DNA of 6,400 bases from an uncultured Anaerolineae bacterium (GCA_937893815.1 CALCSH010000373.1:1-6400); one strand, 5' to 3'; counted from the first letter of the stretch, positions 1 through 6,236 are shown. A program made the numbers and translations. The notes: generated by a model not told the origin, from the letters alone.

Positions 1-70
1 AGGACAGTATGATATTTATCCGACAAAAATATTATGGAATGGAGCGGCTTCCACCACCCAACACAAACTA

Positions 71-84
71 TCCCCAAGCGGGGA
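71..84 (-). terminator. weak possible terminator after the two-component operon
   Basis: On the minus strand, TCCCC and GGGGA form a 5-bp stem around a GCTT loop, 9 bases past the response-regulator stop. The sequence after it is TAGTTTGTGTT, a poor U tract, so termination here would be weak. No better candidate is visible in bases 1-92, and I see no gene in that stretch. Confidence 0.35.
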
Positions 85-92
85 GGCGCAAA

Positions 93-734
93 TTATTGCC
101 CCTTGCGAATAATCCCCTGGCTAATCGCGTAAGTAACCGCCTCGGTGCGGTTTTTTGCCCCCAGTTTCTGTAGAATATTGCGTAAATGGTACTTGACCGT
201 ATTTTCACTGATAAACAGTACTTGGGCAATATCCCGATTCGCCATACCATCTCCCACTTTGTCGAGTACTTCCAGTTCGCGGTCAGTTAATTGATTTGCA
301 CCCCCGATATCTTGCTCGGCCATCTTTTTAAAACGATTCATCAAACGCGCCGCAGTTTTGCGGGTAATAGCGGCATCCCCTCGCTCTACTCCCTGAAGCA
401 TTTCAATAAAATCATGGGCTTGCAAGTCTTTGAGCAAATAGCCATCGGCGCCGCGCTCAATGGCTGCGAAGAGATCACGATCATCATTGGAGACGGTGAG
501 AATCACCACGCGGATATCCGGGAACTCTTCCTTAATGCGATCCAGAGCTTCCAAACCGGTCATATCGGGCATATCAATATCCAGCAATACCAGATCAGGT
601 TGTAATTGGCGCGTAGATTCGAGGGCCATACGGCCATCGCCCACCTGTGCCACCACCTGATATCCGGCGGCCTCCAGCAAGCTGGTGATGCCATCACGAA
701 ATAAGGAATGATCGTCAGCGACTAAAACTCGCAT
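93..734 (-). CDS. NarL/FixJ-family response regulator with LuxR-type DNA-binding domain
   Basis: Cytoplasmic transcription factor of 213 residues, the usual NarL-family length. Residues 1-118 form a receiver domain: acidic pocket D7-D8, phosphoacceptor D52 in LLDIDMP, T80 and K102. Residues about 146-208 form a LuxR-type helix-turn-helix starting at LTDRELEVL, with the recognition part NRDIAQVLFISENTVKYHLRNILQKLGAKNRTEA (given here by its ends: N167 to A200 approximately). All key receiver residues are present, so it should be phosphorylated by the kinase encoded just upstream. It begins 2 bases after the kinase stop, and its Shine-Dalgarno GGGAG lies within the last codons of the kinase, so the two are almost certainly co-translated. 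Target genes cannot be read from this window. The family call is very secure; the stimulus is unknown. Confidence 0.96.
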   Translation of the reverse strand: MRVLVADDHSLFRDGITSLLEAAGYQVVAQVGDGRMALESTRQLQPDLVLLDIDMPDMTGLEALDRIKEEFPDIRVVILTVSNDDRDLFAAIERGADGYLLKDLQAHDFIEMLQGVERGDAAITRKTAARLMNRFKKMAEQDIGGANQLTDRELEVLDKVGDGMANRDIAQVLFISENTVKYHLRNILQKLGAKNRTEAVTYAISQGIIRKGQ

Positions 735-736
735 AG

Positions 737-2230
737 TTATCTCCCGATGTTGGTTCGTGGCAATTGTAGAATAACGCGGGTGCCCTGTCCGGGAGCAGAT
801 ATAATATTGAGAGCCGCCCGAATGGAATCGGCTCTCTCTTGCATGCTCGTCAAGCCAAACTTGCTAGGGTTCTTGGCGTTCATTGCTTGCTGTTCGAAGC
901 CGCAGCCATTATCGCGAATTTCCAAATAGATTTGATCGGATTGCCACATTAAAATCACTTGCGCCTGGGTGGCGTCCGCATGTTTGCGAATATTGGAGAG
1001 TGATTCTTGCACAATGCGCAATATTTGCAGCACAATCTCCGGCGGGAGTATGCCATCACCATTGGAAGGCAACTCTAATTCCACAGGCAGTTCACTCAAA
1101 AGGTTGAAGCGCTCCACATATTCACGCAGAACAGCCGAAAGGTCTGCATCCACATCTCCGGTCATGCGTAATCCCAAAATGGCCTCACGCACATCCACAA
1201 AAACACCACGGGCGGCTTCTTCGAGCTGGATTAAGTGCTGCTCAGCGGCGCTGATCTTTCCTTGATGAAGCAACAAACGCGCGGCGCTGGCTTTGGTATT
1301 TACATACCCTAACACTTGTGCCACACCGTCGTGCAATTCGCGGGCAATACGCTCGCGCTCTTCGATAATCGCATTCTGACGCAGTTTGCTGCGCGCTTCT
1401 TGCTCGTGGGTGTAGTGTTCAATATCTTCAGCCATCTGGTTGAAGGTGTCGGCAAGCTGACAAATTTCATCTGCCAGGCGGGAGCCTTTCGTGATGCGTG
1501 TGGAGTAGTCTCCTGCTGCATAGGCGGCAATCGGTTCTCGAAACGATTCGATGCGCCGAACAACCAGACGGTTGATGAGTAGATACACCCCAATTGTAAA
1601 CAAAGCGGTGAGCACAACGACAAGGCCAAGGCTTAAGCCTAAATTATTGAGCAATTGTTGGCGTAATTCTTTCAGAGAAATATCAATTATCAATACCCCC
1701 ATATGAGGATCGTCATTTTCTGTACAGCCTATACAATCCAGTGGAACGATAATGGGTGTAGATACTCGAAAGGTATATTCACTACTTTCGAGATCAATGG
1801 TTCGGGGGCGTTCTTCTTCCGGGTATTGATGACAGATCCAGCACTCCGGTATCTGGTAATTGAGTACTTGGTGGCGTGCGATGCCCTGCCCACCTGATTT
1901 TATGACCGTTCCATCACTGTTGATGATTTGAATCTCGCGCACATTTTCCATCTTGCTGACATCGGCGAGAATGGTCAGCAAGTGCTGCTCATCGCCAATT
2001 GCAAAGGCGTGGGCAATGCTATTCTCCAGGGCATCGCCTAGCTGGATGGCGGCCAGGCGCGCATATTCATCGAGATGCTGAAATTCACGCCAGTAGTATA
2101 GCCCACTTAATAGGAGCAATACCACGAACACAGGCAGCGCAATGCCCAATGCAACACGCGCACGCAAACTGGTACGTGCAACCAAATATTGCCGCCAAAA
2201 ATTCAAAAAGGCTTGCCGTAAACGGGTCAT
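737..2230 (-). CDS. NarL-type membrane histidine kinase with a CXXCH/CXXC-containing extracytoplasmic sensor domain
   Basis: Sensor kinase, 497 residues from the chosen ATG. TM1 is about residues 27-46 and TM2 about 197-219. They enclose an extracytoplasmic sensor domain that carries CWICH at 130-134 and CIGC at 166-169, shortly before a GVLIIDISL strand. HAMP follows (about 220-272), then a HisKA_3 dimerisation domain with phosphoacceptor H300 in ERERIARELHDGVAQ, and a HATPase_c domain with N-box N413 (SLSNIRKHA), DNGCGF at 440-445 and FGLTSMQERA at 458-467. The CWICH motif fits covalent c-type heme; two CXXC pairs could instead bind zinc or Fe-S. The reading frame stays open upstream to 2452, but that would overlap the preceding gene by about 190 bases and adds no plausible signal. 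ATG 2230 lies just before a basic stretch and TM1. No clear Shine-Dalgarno is visible, so an in-frame TTG at 2233 remains possible. Confidence 0.93.
   Translation of the reverse strand: MTRLRQAFLNFWRQYLVARTSLRARVALGIALPVFVVLLLLSGLYYWREFQHLDEYARLAAIQLGDALENSIAHAFAIGDEQHLLTILADVSKMENVREIQIINSDGTVIKSGGQGIARHQVLNYQIPECWICHQYPEEERPRTIDLESSEYTFRVSTPIIVPLDCIGCTENDDPHMGVLIIDISLKELRQQLLNNLGLSLGLVVVLTALFTIGVYLLINRLVVRRIESFREPIAAYAAGDYSTRITKGSRLADEICQLADTFNQMAEDIEHYTHEQEARSKLRQNAIIEERERIARELHDGVAQVLGYVNTKASAARLLLHQGKISAAEQHLIQLEEAARGVFVDVREAILGLRMTGDVDADLSAVLREYVERFNLLSELPVELELPSNGDGILPPEIVLQILRIVQESLSNIRKHADATQAQVILMWQSDQIYLEIRDNGCGFEQQAMNAKNPSKFGLTSMQERADSIRAALNIISAPGQGTRVILQLPRTNIGR
741..745 (-). promoter_or_regulatory. 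Shine-Dalgarno of the response regulator
   Basis: GGGAG read on the minus strand, 6 bases before the ATG at 734. It lies inside the final codons of the kinase gene, which fixes the regulator start and suggests coupled translation. Confidence 0.8.
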
Positions 2231-2264
2231 CAATAGAAACGCCGAATGTAAAAGTTGTACAGAT

Positions 2265-3179
2265 TTAGGTGCGCAAACGGGCACCACAGGCGCGGCAAAA
2301 ACGATCGTTGCCCGTCGCACGTTTGCCGCATTGATGGCAATAGGTAGAATCTGGCGAGGCCGATGCGCCATATTCCGAGGGTGTGCGTTTGCTGCGAGTG
2401 GAATGATTGGCAGATGAGGAGTTCTTGCGCCCCGATTGCCAGTACCACACAATGCCGCCCACTACCAACAGTACCCCCGCTCCACCTAAAATCCAGGGCA
2501 ATAGCGTCATGAAATTAATAGATTGCAAACCTTGAGAATTGCTGATCGGCTCGCTGGCTTGCACCGGGAAACTCTCGACGCTGAGCGTGTCATCGTTCTT
2601 TTGATAATCGATTTTCACACTGACAGAATCGCCCGCATTCGGCGCGCCGATATCCATCATATAGTAACTTAAACCATCCGAACCGGCCTGGAATTCACCC
2701 AGGTTGGGTTCTATAGTCATTTCGCTGGCGCGCACGGGTTTTTGCACCAAAATGACCATATCATCAACGGCGTAGTCGGCATTCCAGATAAATTCATAAT
2801 GCCGGGCGGTGTCGGTTTTCTCCAATTGGGGATCATAGTATTCCAATTGCACATTGGTTGCCGTTGCTGTCATCGTGATATAGGACCACTGTCCTTCTTC
2901 TTGCCGGTCAAATATGGCATTCAGCAATGCACCGTCAGGTTGAAGTACTGCAACCGCGTTGGGGTCGCCCACGGCAGCGGGAATGCGGAAGGTTATATCG
3001 ACGGGCAGGCTAACATCGGGGGCTAATTGCGCCCGCAAGATGACCAGCATTTCTGAGCGGTCGTATTCGGGCCATAAATCAACCTGTAAATAGGCCAGGC
3101 GTATTGTGTCTTGTGCCTGAACGCTCAACGGAATTAGCAGCGCAAGCAATACAGCAAAAATGATGCATCGTTTCAACAT
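2265..3179 (-). CDS. signal-peptide membrane protein with C-terminal zinc ribbon, function unknown
   Basis: I cannot assign a function. From ATG 3179 the product has 304 residues. A signal peptide (MLKRC plus a hydrophobic core, probable cleavage after VQA at 20-22) is followed by an extracytoplasmic region of about 200 residues that looks beta-rich. One transmembrane helix lies at about 225-247, then a polar Ser/Arg/Lys linker, and a C-terminal zinc ribbon with C281, C284, C295 and C298 (CHQCG, then CRACG). The ribbon should lie in the cytoplasm. A GTG at 3224 would extend the frame by 15 residues, but ATG 3179 has GAGG at 6 bases and places the signal peptide correctly. It is the first gene of a probable operon with the histidine kinase, 34 bases downstream. 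It may therefore be an accessory protein or a reporter of membrane state for that system; this is inference from position. Confidence 0.85.
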   Translation of the reverse strand: MLKRCIIFAVLLALLIPLSVQAQDTIRLAYLQVDLWPEYDRSEMLVILRAQLAPDVSLPVDITFRIPAAVGDPNAVAVLQPDGALLNAIFDRQEEGQWSYITMTATATNVQLEYYDPQLEKTDTARHYEFIWNADYAVDDMVILVQKPVRASEMTIEPNLGEFQAGSDGLSYYMMDIGAPNAGDSVSVKIDYQKNDDTLSVESFPVQASEPISNSQGLQSINFMTLLPWILGGAGVLLVVGGIVWYWQSGRKNSSSANHSTRSKRTPSEYGASASPDSTYCHQCGKRATGNDRFCRACGARLRT

Positions 3180-3185
3180 AACGAA

Positions 3186-3189
3186 CCTC
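3186..3189 (-). promoter_or_regulatory. Shine-Dalgarno of the zinc-ribbon protein
   Basis: GAGG on the minus strand, 6 bases before ATG 3179. It decides this start over the upstream in-frame GTG at 3224. Confidence 0.65.
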
Positions 3190-3214
3190 GCAAGAAAAAA
3201 GATTTTAGATGAGA

Positions 3215-3223
3215 ATGATACCA
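3215..3223 (-). promoter_or_regulatory. possible extended -10 promoter for the zinc-ribbon/kinase/regulator operon
   Basis: TGGTATCAT on the minus strand matches the extended -10 form TGnTATnnT. It lies about 35 bases before ATG 3179, in the 92-base gap after the transporter ATPase. No good -35 hexamer is seen at normal spacing; TTGTCG lies about 26 bases upstream, which is too far. Placement between two functional groups supports a promoter, but the match alone is modest. I also see no convincing terminator in this gap, so read-through from the transport operon is possible. Confidence 0.4.
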
Positions 3224-3271
3224 CGAGAGAAAGAATTTCGACGATTCGACAAGTCAGGGGATGGTTGAATT

Positions 3272-4060
3272 TCAGCCGATAGAATCGCGCAAGCGCTGGG
3301 CGAGCGCGCCGAATTGCGGGGTGTAGCGCAAGTTTCCATCGCGCGGACGGGGGAGATCAATTCGCACATCCATGCGAATTTGGGCGGGGCGCGGCCCCAG
3401 CACGAGCACGCGGTCAGCCAGGAAGACGGCTTCGTCGATGGCGTGGGTCACCATGATGATGGTTTTGCGGGAGGCTCGTCCCCCGTTGCGCGCGTCTACA
3501 GCAATTCGTAGCAGTTCGGCCCCCATTTGTTCACGCGTCAGCGCATCCAGTGCGCCAAAAGGCTCATCGAGCAGGAGCACATCGGGATCATGCACCAGGG
3601 CGCGGGCGATCGCCACTCGCTGCGCCATGCCCCCCGAGAGATCGCGCGGCAGCCAATCGGCAAAGCCTTGTAGACCCACCAGTTCGATCAACTCGTGAAC
3701 CCGAGGGGCAATTTCGCTCTCTGGCGTGCCTTGCAGTTCCAGGGGTAGTGCAATATTGGCAAATGCCGAGCGCCAAGGCATCAGATTGGCATTCTGGAAG
3801 ACAACCCCTACCCCGCGACGCGGCCCCCGCAGAGGCTCGCCGCGGAATAATACTTCGCCGTGGGTGGGGGAGAGCAATCCGCCCAGAACGCGCAGCAATG
3901 TGCTTTTACCACACCCCGAGGGGCCAAGTACACACACAAATTCCTGCCGATCCACCGCGAAGGAGAGCGGGTCTAAGACTTGCAGGTTGCCATTTCCATC
4001 GGAAAAAGCAACCTGTAAATTCGTCACCGCCAAAATCGGTTCAATTTTCAATGAAGTCAT
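3272..4060 (-). CDS. ABC transporter ATP-binding protein of the NMT1-type (nitrate/sulfonate/thiamine-precursor/riboflavin) class
   Basis: Cytoplasmic ATPase of 262 residues that would power the flavin importer encoded just upstream. All catalytic motifs are intact: Walker A GPSGCGKST (46-54), Q-loop Q89 in VVFQNANLMPW, signature LSGGMAQR (141-148), Walker B VLLLDEP (161-167) with E166, D-loop about 169-173, and switch H206 in VTHAIDEA. LMPW after the Q-loop and the spacing of motifs match the SsuB/TauB/ThiZ group. A short insertion rich in Gly and Arg (about 188-199) separates the helical part from the switch strand. The start ATG lies 20 bases inside the end of the solute-binding protein gene, so translation is probably coupled; no strong Shine-Dalgarno is visible. 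The ATPase call is certain. The substrate comes only from context. Confidence 0.95.
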   Translation of the reverse strand: MTSLKIEPILAVTNLQVAFSDGNGNLQVLDPLSFAVDRQEFVCVLGPSGCGKSTLLRVLGGLLSPTHGEVLFRGEPLRGPRRGVGVVFQNANLMPWRSAFANIALPLELQGTPESEIAPRVHELIELVGLQGFADWLPRDLSGGMAQRVAIARALVHDPDVLLLDEPFGALDALTREQMGAELLRIAVDARNGGRASRKTIIMVTHAIDEAVFLADRVLVLGPRPAQIRMDVRIDLPRPRDGNLRYTPQFGALAQRLRDSIG

Positions 4061-5036
4061 TGGTAAATGCGGCTTCTAAATCCAGAGGAGCATTGATCAA
4101 CTGCATATTGATGAGTACATCCTGCATATTTTGCCATGCCTGTAGATCGGAATAGCCGACGGGGTCATGTTGATAGAGCGCAATCGAGGCACGTAAAATA
4201 TCGAGTTGAACATGAATATCGGCTTCTTCGAGGCCATCGACATATTTTTTTGCGATTTCGTAGGCATCTTCGGGGTGTGCAATGGTGTAGCGAATGCCGC
4301 TGAGAGTGGCTTCCACCATGCCGCGCACCAGTTCTGGATGGTTGGCGATGGTGGTTTCATTGGTCAATAGACCGTTAGATACTAGATGGGCATAGTCGGC
4401 CACAGCGATCACATCTACATCGTAGCCTTGAGACTGCAACTGGATCGGTTCGTTGGTAGTATAAACTACCACGGCATCTTCTTGGCCGGCAACTAGCGCC
4501 TCCACCTGATTGAAGCCAATCGAGTCGAGAGTGATATCGCTCTCCTGCAATCCGGTGGCATCCAACAGCGCCCGTAAGCCAATATAATTGGCCCCAAATG
4601 GCCCTGGCAGACCTACGCGCTTTCCGGCCAAATCGCCTGGTTGTGTAATGCCCTGCCCGGTCATGGCAACCACGCCTACGGGGTAGTCGCGGTACCAGGC
4701 CATTACATACACCACTGGCAACCCCTGGTTGCGCGCCATCAACACCTGTTCGCCAGAAACCACCGAAAATTGCAAATCGTCCGCCCCAACCAGCGCCACG
4801 CCATCGGTTTCAAAACTGTAATCAAACTCAAGCTCAATGCCCGCCTTCTCATAAAAGCCCAATTCGACGGCCACATAAAAAGGCGTGTACTGCACATTGG
4901 GGATATAGCCCATCGGCAGACGAATGTGCGTTAATTCCTGTGGGGCGGCTTCGGGCTGCGCCGGGGCAGGTTCAGCCTGACAGGCTGTCAGAACCAGCAT
5001 TGCAGCGACAATCAAAAAAAGAACATGTTTTTTCAT
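4041..5036 (-). CDS. ribY: NMT1/THI5-like lipoprotein solute-binding protein, probable riboflavin binder (RibY-like)
   Basis: Extracytoplasmic substrate-capture protein of 331 residues. A lipoprotein signal (MKKH, hydrophobic core, lipobox LTAC with C19 as lipidation site) is followed by an Ala/Pro/Glu/Gln-rich linker (about 20-34). The type-2 periplasmic-binding fold opens with IRLPMGYIPNVQYTPFYVAVELGFYEKAGIE (I38 onward, given by its ends), typical of the NMT1/THI5 family. Further family hallmarks are VVSGEQVLMARNQGLPVV, DLAGKRVGLPGPFGANY and ELVRGMVEATLSGIRYT. AGGAG stands 8 bases before the ATG. The same family binds pyrimidine precursors of thiamine, nitrate and sulfonates. The FMN riboswitch upstream is what makes riboflavin or another flavin the preferred ligand, matching the RibXY system predicted from Chloroflexi. 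I cannot identify flavin-contacting residues by eye. Confidence 0.82.
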   Translation of the reverse strand: MKKHVLFLIVAAMLVLTACQAEPAPAQPEAAPQELTHIRLPMGYIPNVQYTPFYVAVELGFYEKAGIELEFDYSFETDGVALVGADDLQFSVVSGEQVLMARNQGLPVVYVMAWYRDYPVGVVAMTGQGITQPGDLAGKRVGLPGPFGANYIGLRALLDATGLQESDITLDSIGFNQVEALVAGQEDAVVVYTTNEPIQLQSQGYDVDVIAVADYAHLVSNGLLTNETTIANHPELVRGMVEATLSGIRYTIAHPEDAYEIAKKYVDGLEEADIHVQLDILRASIALYQHDPVGYSDLQAWQNMQDVLINMQLINAPLDLEAAFTNDFIEN

Positions 5037-5044
5037 TGGATAAT

Positions 5045-5049
5045 CTCCT
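5045..5049 (-). promoter_or_regulatory. Shine-Dalgarno of the solute-binding protein
   Basis: AGGAG on the minus strand, 8 bases before ATG 5036. It is the strongest ribosome binding site in the transport operon, in keeping with the need for more binding protein than permease. Confidence 0.8.
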
Positions 5050-5118
5050 GTAGTATAAACTTCAAAGCAGTGTCACAATGGAAAATATTGAAAACCATCG
5101 TGTTTCCGCATCTTTGCG

Positions 5119-5883
5119 TTATTCTTCCGCGCGGCGCTGCCAGGCCAGTAGATGGTTTTCCAGACCCACCACCAGCCCATAGAGCGCCAACGCCAGCGCC
5201 ACGAGCACAAAAACGGCTACAAAAACCAGGGCGGTATCATACATGCCGCGCCCCACATTGATTAAAAATCCCAATCCGCGATCTGCGCCGACAAATTCGC
5301 CCACCACGGCGCCGATTACCGCCAGGGTAGCGCCAATCCGCAGTCCGCCAAGGAATACCGGCATGGCGGCGGGAATTTCAAGATGCTGCAAAATTTGCCA
5401 GCGTGTGGCCTGCAGGGAGTGCATCAGGGCGTATAAATCTTCAGGAACAGCGCGCACGCCCACAATGGTATTGACCAGCACCGGGAAGAAGACAATCAGT
5501 GCGGCGATCAGCACCTTTGAGAGCAGCCCCGGCCCCAGCCAGATCACCAGCAGTGGCGCAATGGCAACCATTGGCACGGATTGGCTGGCGACAATATAGG
5601 GAGATAGCAAACGCTCCAGCAAACGCGATTTCGCCAGAAGATAGCCGGTGAAGGTTGCTGTGACCAGTCCCACGGCAAGCCCAAGCAACACTTCAAAGAG
5701 CGTAACCCCCAGGTGGCGCAGCAGGCTGCCATCTTCGACGGTTTGCATAAAACGGCGTGCCACATTCCCCGGCGATGGCAGTACAAAGGCAGGCAGATCG
5801 GCAGCCCAAATGATCACTTGCCATAAAAGCAGCATCCCGATGAGCGAAACAATTATAAAGATTACGCGCTGGGTATCTTTCAT
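5119..5883 (-). CDS. ribX: ABC transporter permease, probable riboflavin permease (RibX-like)
   Basis: Integral membrane permease of 254 residues, normal length for the SsuC/ThiX family (BPD_transp_1). Hydrophobic segments lie at about 8-28, 62-83, 103-143, 181-200 and 217-241. LPSPGNVARRF (35-45) is the family's usual N-terminal signature. The cytoplasmic EAA loop spans about 149-184 (ending EIPAAMPVFLGGLRIG), but the family's conserved glycine (normally SLGA) is replaced: the sequence reads SLQATRWQ, with Q158. It is the first gene after the FMN riboswitch and both terminators. No Shine-Dalgarno is seen, and the ATG lies only 12 bases after the second terminator's U tract. It is followed after 82 bases by the solute-binding protein. 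The riboflavin substrate is inferred from the riboswitch; by sequence alone a thiamine-precursor or sulfonate permease would be equally likely. Confidence 0.83.
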   Translation of the reverse strand: MKDTQRVIFIIVSLIGMLLLWQVIIWAADLPAFVLPSPGNVARRFMQTVEDGSLLRHLGVTLFEVLLGLAVGLVTATFTGYLLAKSRLLERLLSPYIVASQSVPMVAIAPLLVIWLGPGLLSKVLIAALIVFFPVLVNTIVGVRAVPEDLYALMHSLQATRWQILQHLEIPAAMPVFLGGLRIGATLAVIGAVVGEFVGADRGLGFLINVGRGMYDTALVFVAVFVLVALALALYGLVVGLENHLLAWQRRAEE

Positions 5884-5895
5884 TATAGGTATTAC

Positions 5896-5927
5896 AAAAA
5901 AAGCCCCGATCTGAATCGGGGCTTTTT
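5896..5927 (-). terminator. second intrinsic terminator in the riboswitch leader
   Basis: Arms AAGCCCCGAT (5901-5910) and ATCGGGGCTT (5915-5924) enclose the 4-base loop 5911-5914. On the minus strand the stem is followed by seven T (5902-5896). The stem is also flanked by A/T on the other side, so it could work in both directions. It ends 12 bases before the permease ATG. The 5' arm shares the GCCCCGA core with the first terminator. Confidence 0.85.
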
Positions 5928-5996
5928 GTAGTCAGGTCAAGAACAACAGGTTCTGGCCTGACTACGCGCCATAGGTAGCGAAATACGCTCTATGGC
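5928..5996 (-). other. two long stem-loops between the tandem terminators
   Basis: Two adjacent inverted repeats fill the space between the terminators. The first pairs 5928-5936 with 5957-5965 (9 bp, GTAGTCAGG) and, inside it, 5940-5944 with 5950-5954 (5 bp). The second pairs 5968-5974 with 5990-5996 (7 bp, GCCATAG) and 5977-5980 with 5986-5989 (4 bp). Neither is followed by a U tract, so they are not terminators themselves. They match no RNA class I recognise. They may be structural spacers or part of a second control layer. Confidence 0.6.
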
Positions 5997-5998
5997 AC

Positions 5999-6027
5999 AA
6001 AAACCCCGAAAACAATTGTTTTCGGGG
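5999..6027 (-). terminator. first intrinsic terminator, expression platform of the FMN riboswitch
   Basis: A perfect palindrome at 6004-6027 folds into a 10-bp stem (CCCCGAAAAC with GTTTTCGGGG) and an AATT loop. On the minus strand it is followed by five T (6003-5999). It lies about 48 bases after the aptamer's last paired base, the normal place for a riboswitch terminator. Confidence 0.88.
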
Positions 6028-6035
6028 CGAAAATA

Positions 6036-6070
6036 CAACTACTTTAGCCCACTGCGGGCCTGTATAGTTG
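6036..6070 (-). other. small stem-loop between aptamer and first terminator
   Basis: Positions 6065-6070 (TAGTTG) pair with 6036-6041 (CAACTA), and 6056-6059 pair with 6047-6050 (GGGC/GCCC). It is an imperfect hairpin that may space the aptamer from the terminator or take part in the switch. Confidence 0.45.
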
Positions 6071-6074
6071 ATTC

Positions 6075-6186
6075 ACCTTCTTCCATCCGGACTCTACCGT
6101 CGGTTCCGGAATTACACCGGATCATGCACTCAAGAGCGCTCGCGGACTTTATCCGCCGGTCGGGAATTACACCCTGCCCCGAAGGT
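6075..6186 (-). promoter_or_regulatory. FMN riboswitch (RFN element) aptamer
   Basis: Read on the minus strand, the segment carries the conserved RFN blocks in order: CTTCGGGGCAGGGTG, AATTCCCGACCGGCGG, AGTCCGCGAGC, GATCCGGTG, AATTCCGGAACCGACGG, then AGTCCGGATGGAAGAAGG. The closing helix P1 pairs ACCTTC with GAAGGT (6186-6181 with 6080-6075). Known RFN elements bind FMN and, in such leaders, lower expression of riboflavin synthesis or uptake genes when FMN is plentiful. The aptamer is complete, starts about a dozen bases after the predicted transcription start, and is followed by terminators. It should therefore act by premature termination ahead of the transporter genes. Confidence 0.97.
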
Positions 6187-6206
6187 TCTATTTAATTGGT
6201 TTGGAG

Positions 6207-6235
6207 ATTATAACCGTTCAAAAATTCACAGTCAA
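6207..6235 (-). promoter_or_regulatory. sigma70-type promoter of the riboswitch-transporter operon
   Basis: On the minus strand a TTGACT -35 (6235-6230), a 17-base spacer and a TATAAT -10 (6212-6207) are near-consensus. The expected transcription start is about 6200, which places the RFN aptamer at the very 5' end of the transcript. Confidence 0.88.
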
Positions 6236-6236
6236 C

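Noticed and set aside
737..2452. Kinase frame starting at 2452, giving 571 residues
   Set aside because: The extra 74 residues overlap the zinc-ribbon coding region, have no domain character, and precede a good ATG just before the first membrane helix.
2265..3224. Zinc-ribbon protein starting at GTG 3224
   Set aside because: It would begin on the candidate -10 box and place 15 residues before a normal signal peptide. ATG 3179 has GAGG at proper spacing.
3230..3271. Terminator after the ATPase gene
   Set aside because: Only short TCGA repeats are present, without a GC-rich stem and U tract.
3550..4155. Plus-strand reading frame of 201 residues opposite the ATPase
   Set aside because: It is a shadow of a highly conserved ATPase gene, with no recognisable domain and a low-complexity Arg/Pro composition.
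5037..5118. Internal promoter or small gene in the permease to solute-binding gap
   Set aside because: Only a TTGTGA/TATACT pair with 15-base spacing and a 12-codon frame are visible; neither is convincing. The AGGAG site is sufficient explanation.
5884..5890. TATAAT overlapping the permease start as a second promoter
   Set aside because: There is no -35 match at normal spacing and the start codon lies within the hexamer.
6075..6186. TPP riboswitch, suggested by the THI5-like transporter
   Set aside because: The conserved blocks are those of the RFN element, and the TPP hallmark CUGAGA is not seen.
5992..6195. Plus-strand reading frame of 67 residues across the leader
   Set aside because: It lies antisense to the FMN aptamer and first terminator; its openness reflects the structured RNA, not coding.
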